A stretch of DNA of 64,000 bases from Nereida ignava (lineage in GTDB: Bacteria > Pseudomonadota > Alphaproteobacteria > Rhodobacterales > Rhodobacteraceae): positions 1 through 64,000 of the forward strand of contig NZ_CVPC01000003.1 in the NCBI RefSeq assembly GCF_001049735.1, written 5' to 3'. The notes under the pieces are model-generated. The model saw nothing but the letters and a program-made list of their open reading frames with translations. It was not told the origin of the DNA and ran no database searches. A program made the position numbers and the translations under genes. Below, piece by piece: positions 56,800 to 64,000 of this stretch. Every line of letters starts with the position of its first letter. Positions within the stretch are counted from its first letter, which is position 1.

Positions 56800-57384
56800 A
56801 TGCACGGGTTAATAAATCGGTCAATTCAGTGTTTTATACGTGACGCGTACGGCGTGTCTGCATGGCAAGATGTTGTGCGTCATGCTGATCTGCCTGTGAG
56901 TGAATTTGAGGCAATGTTACATTATGATGACGGGTTGACCGAGAAAATACTGATGGGCTGCGCTAAGGTGCTTACCCGTGATGTTGAGGATGTTCTCGAA
57001 GACCTTGGAACTCATCTGGTCAGTCATCCCACGACTGAACCGCTGCGACGCTTGCTTCGGTTTGGTGGGTTCGATTTTGTTGATTTTCTGCTTTCGCTTG
57101 ATGAGTTGCCTGATCGTGCGCGGCTTGCTGTTGCTGATCTGGAAATGCCGATGCTGAGTGTTCGGGACTGCGGAGCTGGCGCCTATACCTTGCAAATACG
57201 GGGCGCAATCCCAGGGTTCGGCGCAGTCTTTGTGGGTATTTTGCGCGCGATGGCGGATGATTACGGTGCTTTGGCGGTGATTGAGAGGCGTGCATTGGAT
57301 GATCGGTTTGACGCACTTGATGTGCGCTTGCTTGACGCGGGTTTTGCCGATGGGCGCAGCTTTGATTTGGCGCGAGGGGCCTGA
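56800..57384 (+). CDS. H-NOX (HNOB) domain protein lacking heme-binding residues
   Basis: The 194-residue protein aligns along its length with H-NOX domains: MHGLINRSIQCFIRDAYG as opening, then DLGTHLVSH, FVDFLLSLDEL and FVGILRAMADDYGA. In soluble guanylate cyclase the region LDALH carries the heme-ligating His; here the position is Pro104 (LDELPDRA), and the YxSxR heme-propionate motif is missing in the corresponding stretch. Heme and NO binding are therefore unlikely. ATG 56800 is chosen because the H-NOX start follows directly; ATG 56767 would include a nonconserved lead. It is followed by an HNOBA-GGDEF gene. Confidence 0.8.
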   Translation: MHGLINRSIQCFIRDAYGVSAWQDVVRHADLPVSEFEAMLHYDDGLTEKILMGCAKVLTRDVEDVLEDLGTHLVSHPTTEPLRRLLRFGGFDFVDFLLSLDELPDRARLAVADLEMPMLSVRDCGAGAYTLQIRGAIPGFGAVFVGILRAMADDYGALAVIERRALDDRFDALDVRLLDAGFADGRSFDLARGA

Positions 57385-57385
57385 A

Positions 57386-58417
57386 ATGAATGTTGCGGTG
57401 TCCCCTGCGTTTGATGTTGTTTCAGTCAACTTACTCCAGACGCTTTTACCTCTGCACATCGTGGTCTCGGATGGCGGTTTCATTACCCAAGCAGGGGCTA
57501 CGTTAAGCAAAATTTCAGGTGATGGCTCGTTAGTTGGTGAATTGTTCGACGATGTATTTGAGGTGATCAAACCGGCTGGTCTGCAGGGGCGTCGCGCTCT
57601 GTTGGCGACAGTTGGGTCTGCGGTTCATCTGCGCTTCAAAAAGCCACCCTACACGCGTCTCAAAGGCGTGGTTGCGGTTGACCACCGCGAAGGGCTCACG
57701 GTTTTGACGCTGTCATTTGGGATTGGCGTTGTGGATGCTGTCCAGCGCTTTGGTTTGACGAGCCGCGATTTTGCGCCGAATGATCCAACGATTGAGATGC
57801 TCTATGTCGTGGAAGCAAAGTCTGCTGCAATGAACGAGTCGCGAAAGCTAAACGACCGGTTGCAGCACGCTAAACTTTCAGCAGAACACGACGCGCAGAC
57901 GGACCCGCTGACCGGGCTACATAACCGCCGTGCGCTTATTCAGGTTTTGGAAAGTGCCATTTCTGCTGCGCGGAAGTTCACTTTGATTCATATGGATCTT
58001 GACTACTTCAAAGCTGTTAATGACAGGCTCGGCCATGCGGCGGGTGACGCCGTGCTGTCAGCGGCAGCTGGTGTGATGCAGTCGCATTTTCGCGGCTCAG
58101 ACTGCATTGCGCGCACGGGCGGCGATGAGTTTGTCGCGGTCATGATGGATACGACAGATGGCAATGCAGTTAAGAAACTCTGTGAAAGATTAATCACTGC
58201 AATTGAGGTCCCAATTGAAGTTGATAGTAACTCGGCCGCAATATCGGGGAGTATCGGGTTTACCTGTTCTGCCCAGTATAATGTGCCGCAGATTGGACGC
58301 ATGATGAACGATGCGGATCACGCGCTTTATGCGTCAAAGCGTGGCGGACGGGCCAGGGTAACTCAGTTTGAGGGTCTGAGTGACGGGGCTACAAAAATGA
58401 ACGGTGGCCCCTCTTAG
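57386..58417 (+). CDS. HNOBA-GGDEF diguanylate cyclase
   Basis: The 343-residue protein has an N-terminal HNOBA (H-NOX-associated) domain (about 10-165, HIVVSDGGFITQAGATLSKI to HLRFKKPPYT), a coiled coil (about 155-185, AAMNESRKLNDRLQHAKLSA), and a GGDEF domain with active site RTGGDEF and inhibitory site RGSD five residues before it. It starts two bases after the H-NOX-like stop. The pair mimics the architecture of soluble guanylate cyclase beta subunit, split over two genes and ending in c-di-GMP synthesis. Confidence 0.85.
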   Translation: MNVAVSPAFDVVSVNLLQTLLPLHIVVSDGGFITQAGATLSKISGDGSLVGELFDDVFEVIKPAGLQGRRALLATVGSAVHLRFKKPPYTRLKGVVAVDHREGLTVLTLSFGIGVVDAVQRFGLTSRDFAPNDPTIEMLYVVEAKSAAMNESRKLNDRLQHAKLSAEHDAQTDPLTGLHNRRALIQVLESAISAARKFTLIHMDLDYFKAVNDRLGHAAGDAVLSAAAGVMQSHFRGSDCIARTGGDEFVAVMMDTTDGNAVKKLCERLITAIEVPIEVDSNSAAISGSIGFTCSAQYNVPQIGRMMNDADHALYASKRGGRARVTQFEGLSDGATKMNGGPS

Positions 58418-58456
58418 GGCCACCGCATCTTGATCGTACTTAGTGCCTGAGTAACG

Positions 58457-59476
58457 CTATTCCCAACCAACTTTCGCAAATATTTTTTGCGCGGCAGGGA
58501 TTTGTTTTGCGACTTTGCTAAGATCGACAGCGTCCGCTTTGAAGTCATCAAGCTTTGCTACTGATGGTGCAAGGTCGGTGCCCTTAACGGCAGGGTATTC
58601 ATCGTTGCCTGCGGAGAAATAGACCTGTGCTTGATCGCTGGCCAGATATTCCATGAACTTGACTGCGTTGTCTTTGTTCGGTGCATGTTTGGCAACGCCT
58701 GCACCAGATAAGTTCATATGTGCCCCGCGACCGTCTTGGTTTGGAAATACCCAGCCAATTTTGTCGATGCTGTCAGAGACACCTTTAACATCACGGCGGA
58801 TCGCGCGTGCAAAGTAGTATGTGTTGGATATGGCAATCCCGCATTCACCGGAAACGACACCGCGAATTTGGTCAGTGTCACCGCCCTGTGGGTCACGCGC
58901 CATGTTGGCGACCACGCCTGTCGCCCATGAGGTGGCGGCTTCTGGACCGTCGTTTTCGATGATCGAAGCGAGTAGCGTTTGATTATACGTGTTGGTCGAG
59001 GAGCGGATGCAAACGAGGCCTTTGTATTTGGGGTCCGCCAAATCAGCGTAAGTTTGCGGTGGGTTTTCTACAGTCGCTTTGTCGTAGAAAAAGATGCGCC
59101 CGCGCTGTGAGAAGCCGAACCATTCGTTGTCACTGTCTTGAAGGTTGGCAGGGATTTTTGCTTCAAGCACGTCGCTATCGATGCTTTGCAAAATGTCTGC
59201 ATTTTTGGCGCGCTCAAGCCGAGATGTATCAACAGTCAGCAGAATATCGGCCGGTGAGTTGGCGCCTTCGGCTTCCATGCGGGCGATTAGCTCGTCTGCT
59301 TTACCCTCGATACGGTTGATTGTGATGCCAGTTTGGTCCTCGAAATCCGTATAGAGACGTTCGTCTGTATCATAGTGACGCGAGGAGTAGAGGTTCAGTT
59401 CCCCATCTGCGAAAGCTGGAGCCGCCGTAAGGGCGGTAGCTGAAATAAGTACGGCGCGGAGCGCGAAAGCGGCCAT
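58457..59476 (-). CDS. Fe(III) ABC transporter substrate-binding protein (FutA/FbpA type)
   Basis: A 339-residue periplasmic binding protein with a signal peptide (1-23, ALRAVLISATALTAAPAFA). The ferric-binding pattern SNTYYFARA with adjacent Tyr residues, RSSTNTYNQTLLAS and LNLYSSRHYDTD near the start match FutA/AfuA proteins that bind bare Fe(III). No permease or ATPase gene is adjacent. A near match to the RirA-type iron-responsive box lies about 20 bases upstream (59498-59512). Confidence 0.9.
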   Translation of the reverse strand: MAAFALRAVLISATALTAAPAFADGELNLYSSRHYDTDERLYTDFEDQTGITINRIEGKADELIARMEAEGANSPADILLTVDTSRLERAKNADILQSIDSDVLEAKIPANLQDSDNEWFGFSQRGRIFFYDKATVENPPQTYADLADPKYKGLVCIRSSTNTYNQTLLASIIENDGPEAATSWATGVVANMARDPQGGDTDQIRGVVSGECGIAISNTYYFARAIRRDVKGVSDSIDKIGWVFPNQDGRGAHMNLSGAGVAKHAPNKDNAVKFMEYLASDQAQVYFSAGNDEYPAVKGTDLAPSVAKLDDFKADAVDLSKVAKQIPAAQKIFAKVGWE

Positions 59477-59497
59477 TGGTCAGGGTTCTTTTATATC

Positions 59498-59512
59498 TGA
59501 TTATTTTTATCG
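59498..59512 (-). promoter_or_regulatory. Weak iron-rhodo-box-like site upstream of the Fe(III)-binding protein
   Basis: The minus strand reads CGA-N9-TCA, one base off the TGA-N9-TCA consensus, 22 bases before the ATG. Such short motifs occur by chance, so only the position supports it. Confidence 0.25.
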
Positions 59513-59654
59513 GATACATCGGAAGGCTAATTCAGCGCAAGTAAAAACTTATAAAAAAAGGCAGAAATAAAGTTGAGTACACAAAAACACCAACGAGCGC
59601 GGAAAACTACGCTGGGTTCTCTAGTATAATGCTGTTTTGGGGGGAGGTTCCGCA

Positions 59655-59729
59655 TGGCAGCCCGTAGGGGAATCGAACCCCTCTTTCCAGGTTGAAAACC
59701 TGGCGTCCTAACCGATAGACGAACGGGCC
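59655..59729 (-). tRNA. tRNA-Glu (anticodon TTC)
   Basis: A 75-base tRNA on the minus strand: acceptor GGCCCGT paired with ACGGGCT, D-arm GTCTATCGGTTAGGAC, anticodon stem CCAGG/CCTGG with loop TTTTCAA and anticodon TTC, T-arm AGGGGTTCGATTCCCCT, and encoded CCA. Normal glutamate identity. No integrase lies next to it. Confidence 0.96.
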
Positions 59730-59825
59730 ACTGTGCGTGAGGGGTCAATAGTGCAAACTGCTGGTGATGCGCAAGTGGCTTTTTGCGAAAAAATCACAAA
59801 AAATTTTATGACTGTTTTTGCGCTA

Positions 59826-61592
59826 TTACGCGAACGCTGCATCCTCAAGGCGCAGCTGTACAGAACGCCGTCCACCCCATGTGTTCAGCTCAAGCCTCCC
59901 TGCCAAATGGAAGCGTTTGCCGCCGTGTTCCAGCAGGGTTTTACCAAGGTCTGTTTCCATCGCGCCAAAGCAAATCGCGTCAATCCGCTGGCCCATGCCG
60001 TCGCCAAAATTGATCTTGAGGTGCGTTTCGCCTACGCGCTTGGCAAATCCGATTGCGACATCGGGAAACGCAAAACGTGGTGCGCGGGCACCGGCGCCAA
60101 ACGGCCCTGCATTTTCCAACTGTTCGATCAATTCAGTCGTTGCTGCGGCAGGCATCAACATGCCGTCAAGTTTCAGATCAGCAGGGCCCGCTGTGCCCGC
60201 ACCTTGCTTTTCAAGCAGGTCAGACAATCGTTCCATCGCGGGCGCCAGCATATCTCGGGTAAGGCTAAGTCCCGCTGCCATTTTGTGACCGCCGCCTTTA
60301 CTCAAAAGCCCCTCGGAAGCTAGTTTTTGAATGGACGCGCCAAGGTCCACACCAGACACACTTCGGCCAGAGCCTTTGCCATCATTCTCGTCGAAACCAA
60401 TCACGATCGCGGGCCTATTGTAGGTTTCCTTCAGGCGCGAGGCCACAATTCCCACGACGCCAGGATGCCAATTATCGCCAGCTGCCCAGATGAGCGGCGC
60501 AGAGGTATCACGGCTTTCGACCTGCTCAATCGCGGCGGCGCGCACCGCTGCCTCAATCTCGCGGCGTTCTGTGTTCAAGACATCAAGACGCTCGGCCATT
60601 GCGGCGGCGTCATGTGGATTGTCGGTGGCCAAAAGGCGCGCGCCTAAGTCGGCTTGTCCAATGCGCCCGCCGGCATTCACCCGTGGCCCCATGACAAAGC
60701 CCAAATGATAGCTGCTTGGCGCTGTGTCCAGTTTTGCAACGTCAGACAGCGCAACCAATCCGGCCCGCGCCCGTTTGCCCATCACCGTAAGGCCTTGGCG
60801 GACCAACGCGCGGTTGACACCAATCAAAGGCGCTACGTCGGCAACAGTTGCAAGGGCGACAAGATCAAGCATGGCCAACAAGTCGGGCGTTGCGCCACCT
60901 TCGGCACGCGCTTGCCGGTTGGCCTCGACCAGCATCAAGAATACCACTGCCGCTGCGCATAAATGTGCAAGATCGCCGGTTTCATCCTGCCTGTTAGGAT
61001 TAACGACTGCCAATGCGGGGGGCAGTGTTTCGCCGCCTAAGTGGTGATCAAGAACGATCACATCTGCGGCAGTTGCGGCCGCTAACGCCTTATGGGACAG
61101 GGTGCCGCAATCGACGCAGATAATTAGATCATGATCCGCTGCAAGGCTTGCCATAGCCGGTGCATTTGGGCCGTAGCCTTCGTCAATGCGGTCCGGAATA
61201 TAAAGGGTCGCGCGAAGCCCGACCGAGCGTAAATAATCAAGGAGCAGAGCAGATGACGCGCCGCCATCCACATCGTAGTCCCCAAAAACCGCAATGCGTT
61301 CGCAGTTTTTGATGGCCTGCAAAAAGCGCTGCGCAGCCTTTTCCATGTCGCGCAAACTGCGCGGGTCTGGCAGCAAATCACGCAGTTGCGGGGCAAGGTA
61401 ACTCTCGGCAGTTTCGGGTGTCACGCCTTGGCGTACTAGAACATTGCATAACACGCCTGGCAGACCCGTTTGCTGGGCCATTGCGGAGGCGTGCCTGTCA
61501 ATGTCCGCGGTTGGGCCTACCCATTTGCGACCCGACAAAGATGCCTCGACCCCTAAAAAGCTTTTGGCTGTGTCACCGGCCCCCAGCATCAC
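59826..61592 (-). CDS. recJ: Single-stranded-DNA-specific exonuclease RecJ
   Basis: RecJ degrades 5' ends of single-stranded DNA in recombination and repair. The 588-residue protein has the DHH phosphoesterase motifs: AVFGDYDVDGGASSALLL, VDCGT, VLDHHLGG, VNPNRQDETGDLAHLCAA, and the DHHA1-type motif SKGGGHKMAAGLS. GTG 61592 or ATG 61589 is the start, three bases after the glpX stop, so the two are co-transcribed. tRNA-Glu lies downstream. Confidence 0.95.
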   Translation of the reverse strand: MMLGAGDTAKSFLGVEASLSGRKWVGPTADIDRHASAMAQQTGLPGVLCNVLVRQGVTPETAESYLAPQLRDLLPDPRSLRDMEKAAQRFLQAIKNCERIAVFGDYDVDGGASSALLLDYLRSVGLRATLYIPDRIDEGYGPNAPAMASLAADHDLIICVDCGTLSHKALAAATAADVIVLDHHLGGETLPPALAVVNPNRQDETGDLAHLCAAAVVFLMLVEANRQARAEGGATPDLLAMLDLVALATVADVAPLIGVNRALVRQGLTVMGKRARAGLVALSDVAKLDTAPSSYHLGFVMGPRVNAGGRIGQADLGARLLATDNPHDAAAMAERLDVLNTERREIEAAVRAAAIEQVESRDTSAPLIWAAGDNWHPGVVGIVASRLKETYNRPAIVIGFDENDGKGSGRSVSGVDLGASIQKLASEGLLSKGGGHKMAAGLSLTRDMLAPAMERLSDLLEKQGAGTAGPADLKLDGMLMPAAATTELIEQLENAGPFGAGARAPRFAFPDVAIGFAKRVGETHLKINFGDGMGQRIDAICFGAMETDLGKTLLEHGGKRFHLAGRLELNTWGGRRSVQLRLEDAAFA

Positions 61593-61595
61593 AAC

Positions 61596-62558
61596 TTAAA
61601 CAGGGTTGCGATATGTCATGCGCCGGACGGATCCGGTTTTGGAGCGCATGAGGATTGTTTCAGTGGTAATATACCCAACTTCACGCTTGATGCCCGACAC
61701 AATTGAGCCGTCGGTCACGCCAGTTGCTGCGAAAATCACGTCATCGGTGACCATCTCATCGCGGGTGTAGACGCGGTCAAGGTCAGTGATACCTGCTTTT
61801 GCAGCGCGCGCTTTCTCATCGGCGTTGCGGAAAAGCAGACGGCCATACATTTGACCGCCCATGCATTTCAGCGCAGATGCGGCAAGCACACCTTCTGGTG
61901 CACCGCCCGAGCCCATGTACATATCAATACCCGTCAATGCAGGTTCGGCGCAGTGCATCACACCTGCCACATCGCCGTCTGTGATCAGGCGAATTGCAGC
62001 ACCCGTCGAGCGGATATCTTCAATGACTTGCTCATGACGGGGGCGGGCCAGAACGCACACTGTAATGTCGCGTGCATCGCCGCCTTTAGCAGCAGAGAGA
62101 GCTGCAACGCGTTCTTTTGTGGTCATATCAAGAGTAACCGTGTCCGTGGCGTAACCGGGGCCAATGGCCAGCTTATCCATATATGTGTCGGGTGCATGTA
62201 GCATCGAGCCGCGTGGCCCCATGGCGATGACTGTCAACGCGTTTGGCATATCGTTGGCAGTCAGAGTTGTGCCCTCAAGCGGGTCAAGTGCGATGTCCAC
62301 GCCGGGGCCTGTGCCACTGCCGACTTCTTCGCCAATATAAAGCATCGGGGCCTCGTCACGCTCACCTTCGCCGATCACAACAACACCCGCAATTTCCAGA
62401 CGGTTGAGTTGTTCGCGCATTGCGTTCACAGCCGCTTGGTCTGCTGCCTTTTCGTCCCCACGCCCGATCCAATCGGCGCTTGCGATGGCTGCTTGTTCTG
62501 AGACGCGGGCCAAGCCCAGTGACAGCATACGGTCGTGAAAGTCTTTGGGTGCGGTCAT
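61596..62558 (-). CDS. glpX: Class II fructose-1,6-bisphosphatase
   Basis: GlpX hydrolyses fructose 1,6-bisphosphate in gluconeogenesis (or sedoheptulose bisphosphate). The 320-residue protein has the metal motifs VVIGEGERDEAPMLYIGE and DIALDPLEGTTL, plus GDVAGVMHC and GSGGAPEGVLAASA, all typical of class II. It lies between hom and recJ on the minus strand, 38 bases after the hom stop, so hom-glpX-recJ form an operon. Confidence 0.95.
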   Translation of the reverse strand: MTAPKDFHDRMLSLGLARVSEQAAIASADWIGRGDEKAADQAAVNAMREQLNRLEIAGVVVIGEGERDEAPMLYIGEEVGSGTGPGVDIALDPLEGTTLTANDMPNALTVIAMGPRGSMLHAPDTYMDKLAIGPGYATDTVTLDMTTKERVAALSAAKGGDARDITVCVLARPRHEQVIEDIRSTGAAIRLITDGDVAGVMHCAEPALTGIDMYMGSGGAPEGVLAASALKCMGGQMYGRLLFRNADEKARAAKAGITDLDRVYTRDEMVTDDVIFAATGVTDGSIVSGIKREVGYITTETILMRSKTGSVRRMTYRNPV

Positions 62559-62596
62559 GTTCTTGGCTTTCTTAAGGGAAGTATTCGTGTAGCGGG

Positions 62597-63892
62597 TTAG
62601 ACGTTTTCGATGCGCAGGGCGACAGGCGCATCATCGACAACACCGGTTGTCCCAAACGCCGCAAGTGCTTCATCAAGGGCGGCGCGGGTCGTGTCATGTG
62701 TGACGATGATAACGGGCGCACTTGTGCCTTCGTGATCAATCTGGCGCATGCGATCTATGCTGATGCCATGATCACCCAAGACGGCGGCCACTTTGGCCAG
62801 CGCGCCTGGTTTGTCTGTCAGATGCAGGCGCAAATAATACGGCGCTACAGTGCTTGCTTGGGCACGCGGCGCGCTTGTCAGTGTTTTTGCAGGTTGGCCG
62901 AATGTGCTGATGCGAATGCCGCGGGCAATATCCATCACGTCTGACATAACCGCACTAGCCGTGGGGCCTTCGCCCGCACCAGGGCCGCGCAGCACGATTT
63001 GCTCAACGCTGTCGCCTTCCAGAACTACCATGTTCGTGCCGCCCTGAAGCCGGCCAAGCGGCGATGTTGCTGGGACCAAGCAAGGTGTCATGCGCTGGAC
63101 CAAGCCGCGGTCAGACATTTGTGCGACGCCAAGCAATTTGATCTTGAAGCCCATCTCACCGGCACGGGTAATGTCATCAAGGCTGACGCGTTGGATGCCT
63201 TCAAGCTCAACACCGTCAAAATCTACCTGCGTCCCAAATGCAATGGATGCCAGCAGGGCAAGTTTATGACCTGCATCGATGCCGCCCACGTCCAAGTTCG
63301 GATCTGCCTCGAGGTAGCCTAGTTTGTCAGCTTCGGCGAAAAGCGCCTCATACCCTTGGCCGGTCGCTTCCATTTGGGTCAGGATATAGTTGCACGTGCC
63401 GTTCATCACGCCCATCACGCGGCCCATCGCGTTGCCTGCAAGACCCTCGGTCAGTGATTTTACAACGGGAATACCGCCTGCGACTGCAGCTTCAAAACGG
63501 ATAACACGGCCTGCGGTTTCTGCTGCTAAGGCAAGTGAGTGTCCGTGAATAGCTAGAAGCGCCTTGTTGGCGGTGACGACATCTTTGCCAGCCGCAATTG
63601 CGGCCTCGGTTGCATCTTTCGCGGGGCCTTCTGAGCCGCCCATGACTTCGACAAACACATCGACATCATCACGTTTTGCCAAAGCAACAGGATCGTCTTC
63701 CCACGCATAGCCATCAAGAGGTGCGCCGCGGTCTTTACCTTTTGAGCGTGCGGAAACAGCGGTAATTTGCACCGCTCGACCACTACGAGCAGCAAGCAAA
63801 TCTGCGTGCTGTTGAACAATTTTCACAACACCAATGCCAACCGTTCCCAAGCCAGCAATTCCGAGACGAAGTGGGGGGAGGGTCGTTGTCAT
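62597..63892 (-). CDS. hom: Homoserine dehydrogenase
   Basis: This enzyme reduces aspartate semialdehyde to homoserine for threonine and methionine synthesis. The 431-residue protein has the NAD(P) site GIAGLGTVGIGVVKI, catalytic segments KALLAIHGHSLA and FEAAVAGGIPVVKSLTEGLAGN, and a C-terminal ACT domain (about 350-420, LTDKPGALAKVAAVLGDHGI) for allosteric feedback. ATG 63892 has GGAG eight bases upstream; the frame upstream to 63982 is not conserved. It is the most upstream gene seen of hom-glpX-recJ. Confidence 0.95.
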   Translation of the reverse strand: MTTTLPPLRLGIAGLGTVGIGVVKIVQQHADLLAARSGRAVQITAVSARSKGKDRGAPLDGYAWEDDPVALAKRDDVDVFVEVMGGSEGPAKDATEAAIAAGKDVVTANKALLAIHGHSLALAAETAGRVIRFEAAVAGGIPVVKSLTEGLAGNAMGRVMGVMNGTCNYILTQMEATGQGYEALFAEADKLGYLEADPNLDVGGIDAGHKLALLASIAFGTQVDFDGVELEGIQRVSLDDITRAGEMGFKIKLLGVAQMSDRGLVQRMTPCLVPATSPLGRLQGGTNMVVLEGDSVEQIVLRGPGAGEGPTASAVMSDVMDIARGIRISTFGQPAKTLTSAPRAQASTVAPYYLRLHLTDKPGALAKVAAVLGDHGISIDRMRQIDHEGTSAPVIIVTHDTTRAALDEALAAFGTTGVVDDAPVALRIENV

Positions 63893-64000
63893 TGTGAGAT
63901 CTCCGCGCGCATGGCGAATGCGCTGATTAGTGAACACTTTTGTCCCTGTTATCGCAGGCGCAACTGGCTTGCAACGCGCCAAAGCAGACAGGCGCTGTGG

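Noticed and set aside
59655-59729. tRNA-Glu as attachment site of an integrated element
   Set aside because: No integrase, no repeated tRNA 3' end and no accessory genes lie next to it; recJ and the iron-binding gene flank it.

Overview
This 64 kb window looks like chromosome of a marine Roseobacter-group member of the Rhodobacterales (Alphaproteobacteria). The evidence is the short prolyl-tRNA synthetase without an editing insert, ThyX, phosphatidylcholine synthase, the LolC-LolD pair, class II GlpX, a sulfopropanediol-dehydrogenase-like HisD homologue, and several small families typical of Rhodobacterales (DUF3572, DUF3726, DUF484, HdaA-type DnaA paralogue). Coding density is high, GC content is moderate, and operons are tightly packed with many 4-8 bp gene overlaps. 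The only sign of mobile DNA is the cut-off right end of an IS110-family (IS1111-type) insertion sequence at the left edge, which truncates nhaA.

Layout. 1-0.9 kb: insertion sequence end and nhaA remnant. 1-10.9 kb: DjlA-like co-chaperone, small secreted protein, a reverse-strand block AI-2E permease / Hda / ppk1 / ppx (polyphosphate turnover), an SDR, a fasciclin protein, then proS. 10.9-25 kb: lolC-lolD, malate/lactate dehydrogenase-like oxidoreductase, parE, MATE exporter, glyoxalases, aspC, XRE and MarR regulators, sdhE, a Slam-type outer-membrane exporter with a TbpB-like surface lipoprotein, thyX. 25-34 kb: His-rich secreted protein, cold-shock protein, ArsC-like reductase, a bufferin-type copper-buffering operon (bufA1-bufB-bufC-doxX), thrS, yghU, an ArsR-SRPBCC regulator, a lipoprotein and an alpha/beta hydrolase. 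34-41 kb: hpsN facing a translationally coupled operon of an M19-like protein with missing metal ligands, an unrecognised 552-residue protein and a DUF3726 protein, with a divergent orphan oligopeptide-type binding protein. 41-48 kb: pcs, DUF484-xerC, fsa, priA, nucleoside hydrolase, TPR protein, tRNA-Leu. 48-64 kb: metG, aldo/keto reductase, NUDIX, DUF983, an EF-hand / ECF sigma / membrane protein / periplasmic metal-sensor operon, two GGDEF cyclases (one with a degenerate PleD-type receiver, one coupled to a heme-ligand-less H-NOX protein), an Fe(III) binding protein, tRNA-Glu, recJ, glpX and hom.

The accessory parts centre on metals and signalling: copper buffering by a modified peptide, a putative metal/calcium ECF system, a surface lipoprotein export pair, ferric-iron uptake, and c-di-GMP production. 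The best candidates for undescribed biology are the M19-like/552-residue/DUF3726 operon with its orphan binding protein next to hpsN, and the H-NOX-like/HNOBA-GGDEF pair that keeps the H-NOX fold but lacks the residues needed for heme. No CRISPR array, prophage, rRNA operon or replication origin was seen. No gene-free stretch longer than about 300 bases exists; the longest is the IS right end between 330 and about 620.
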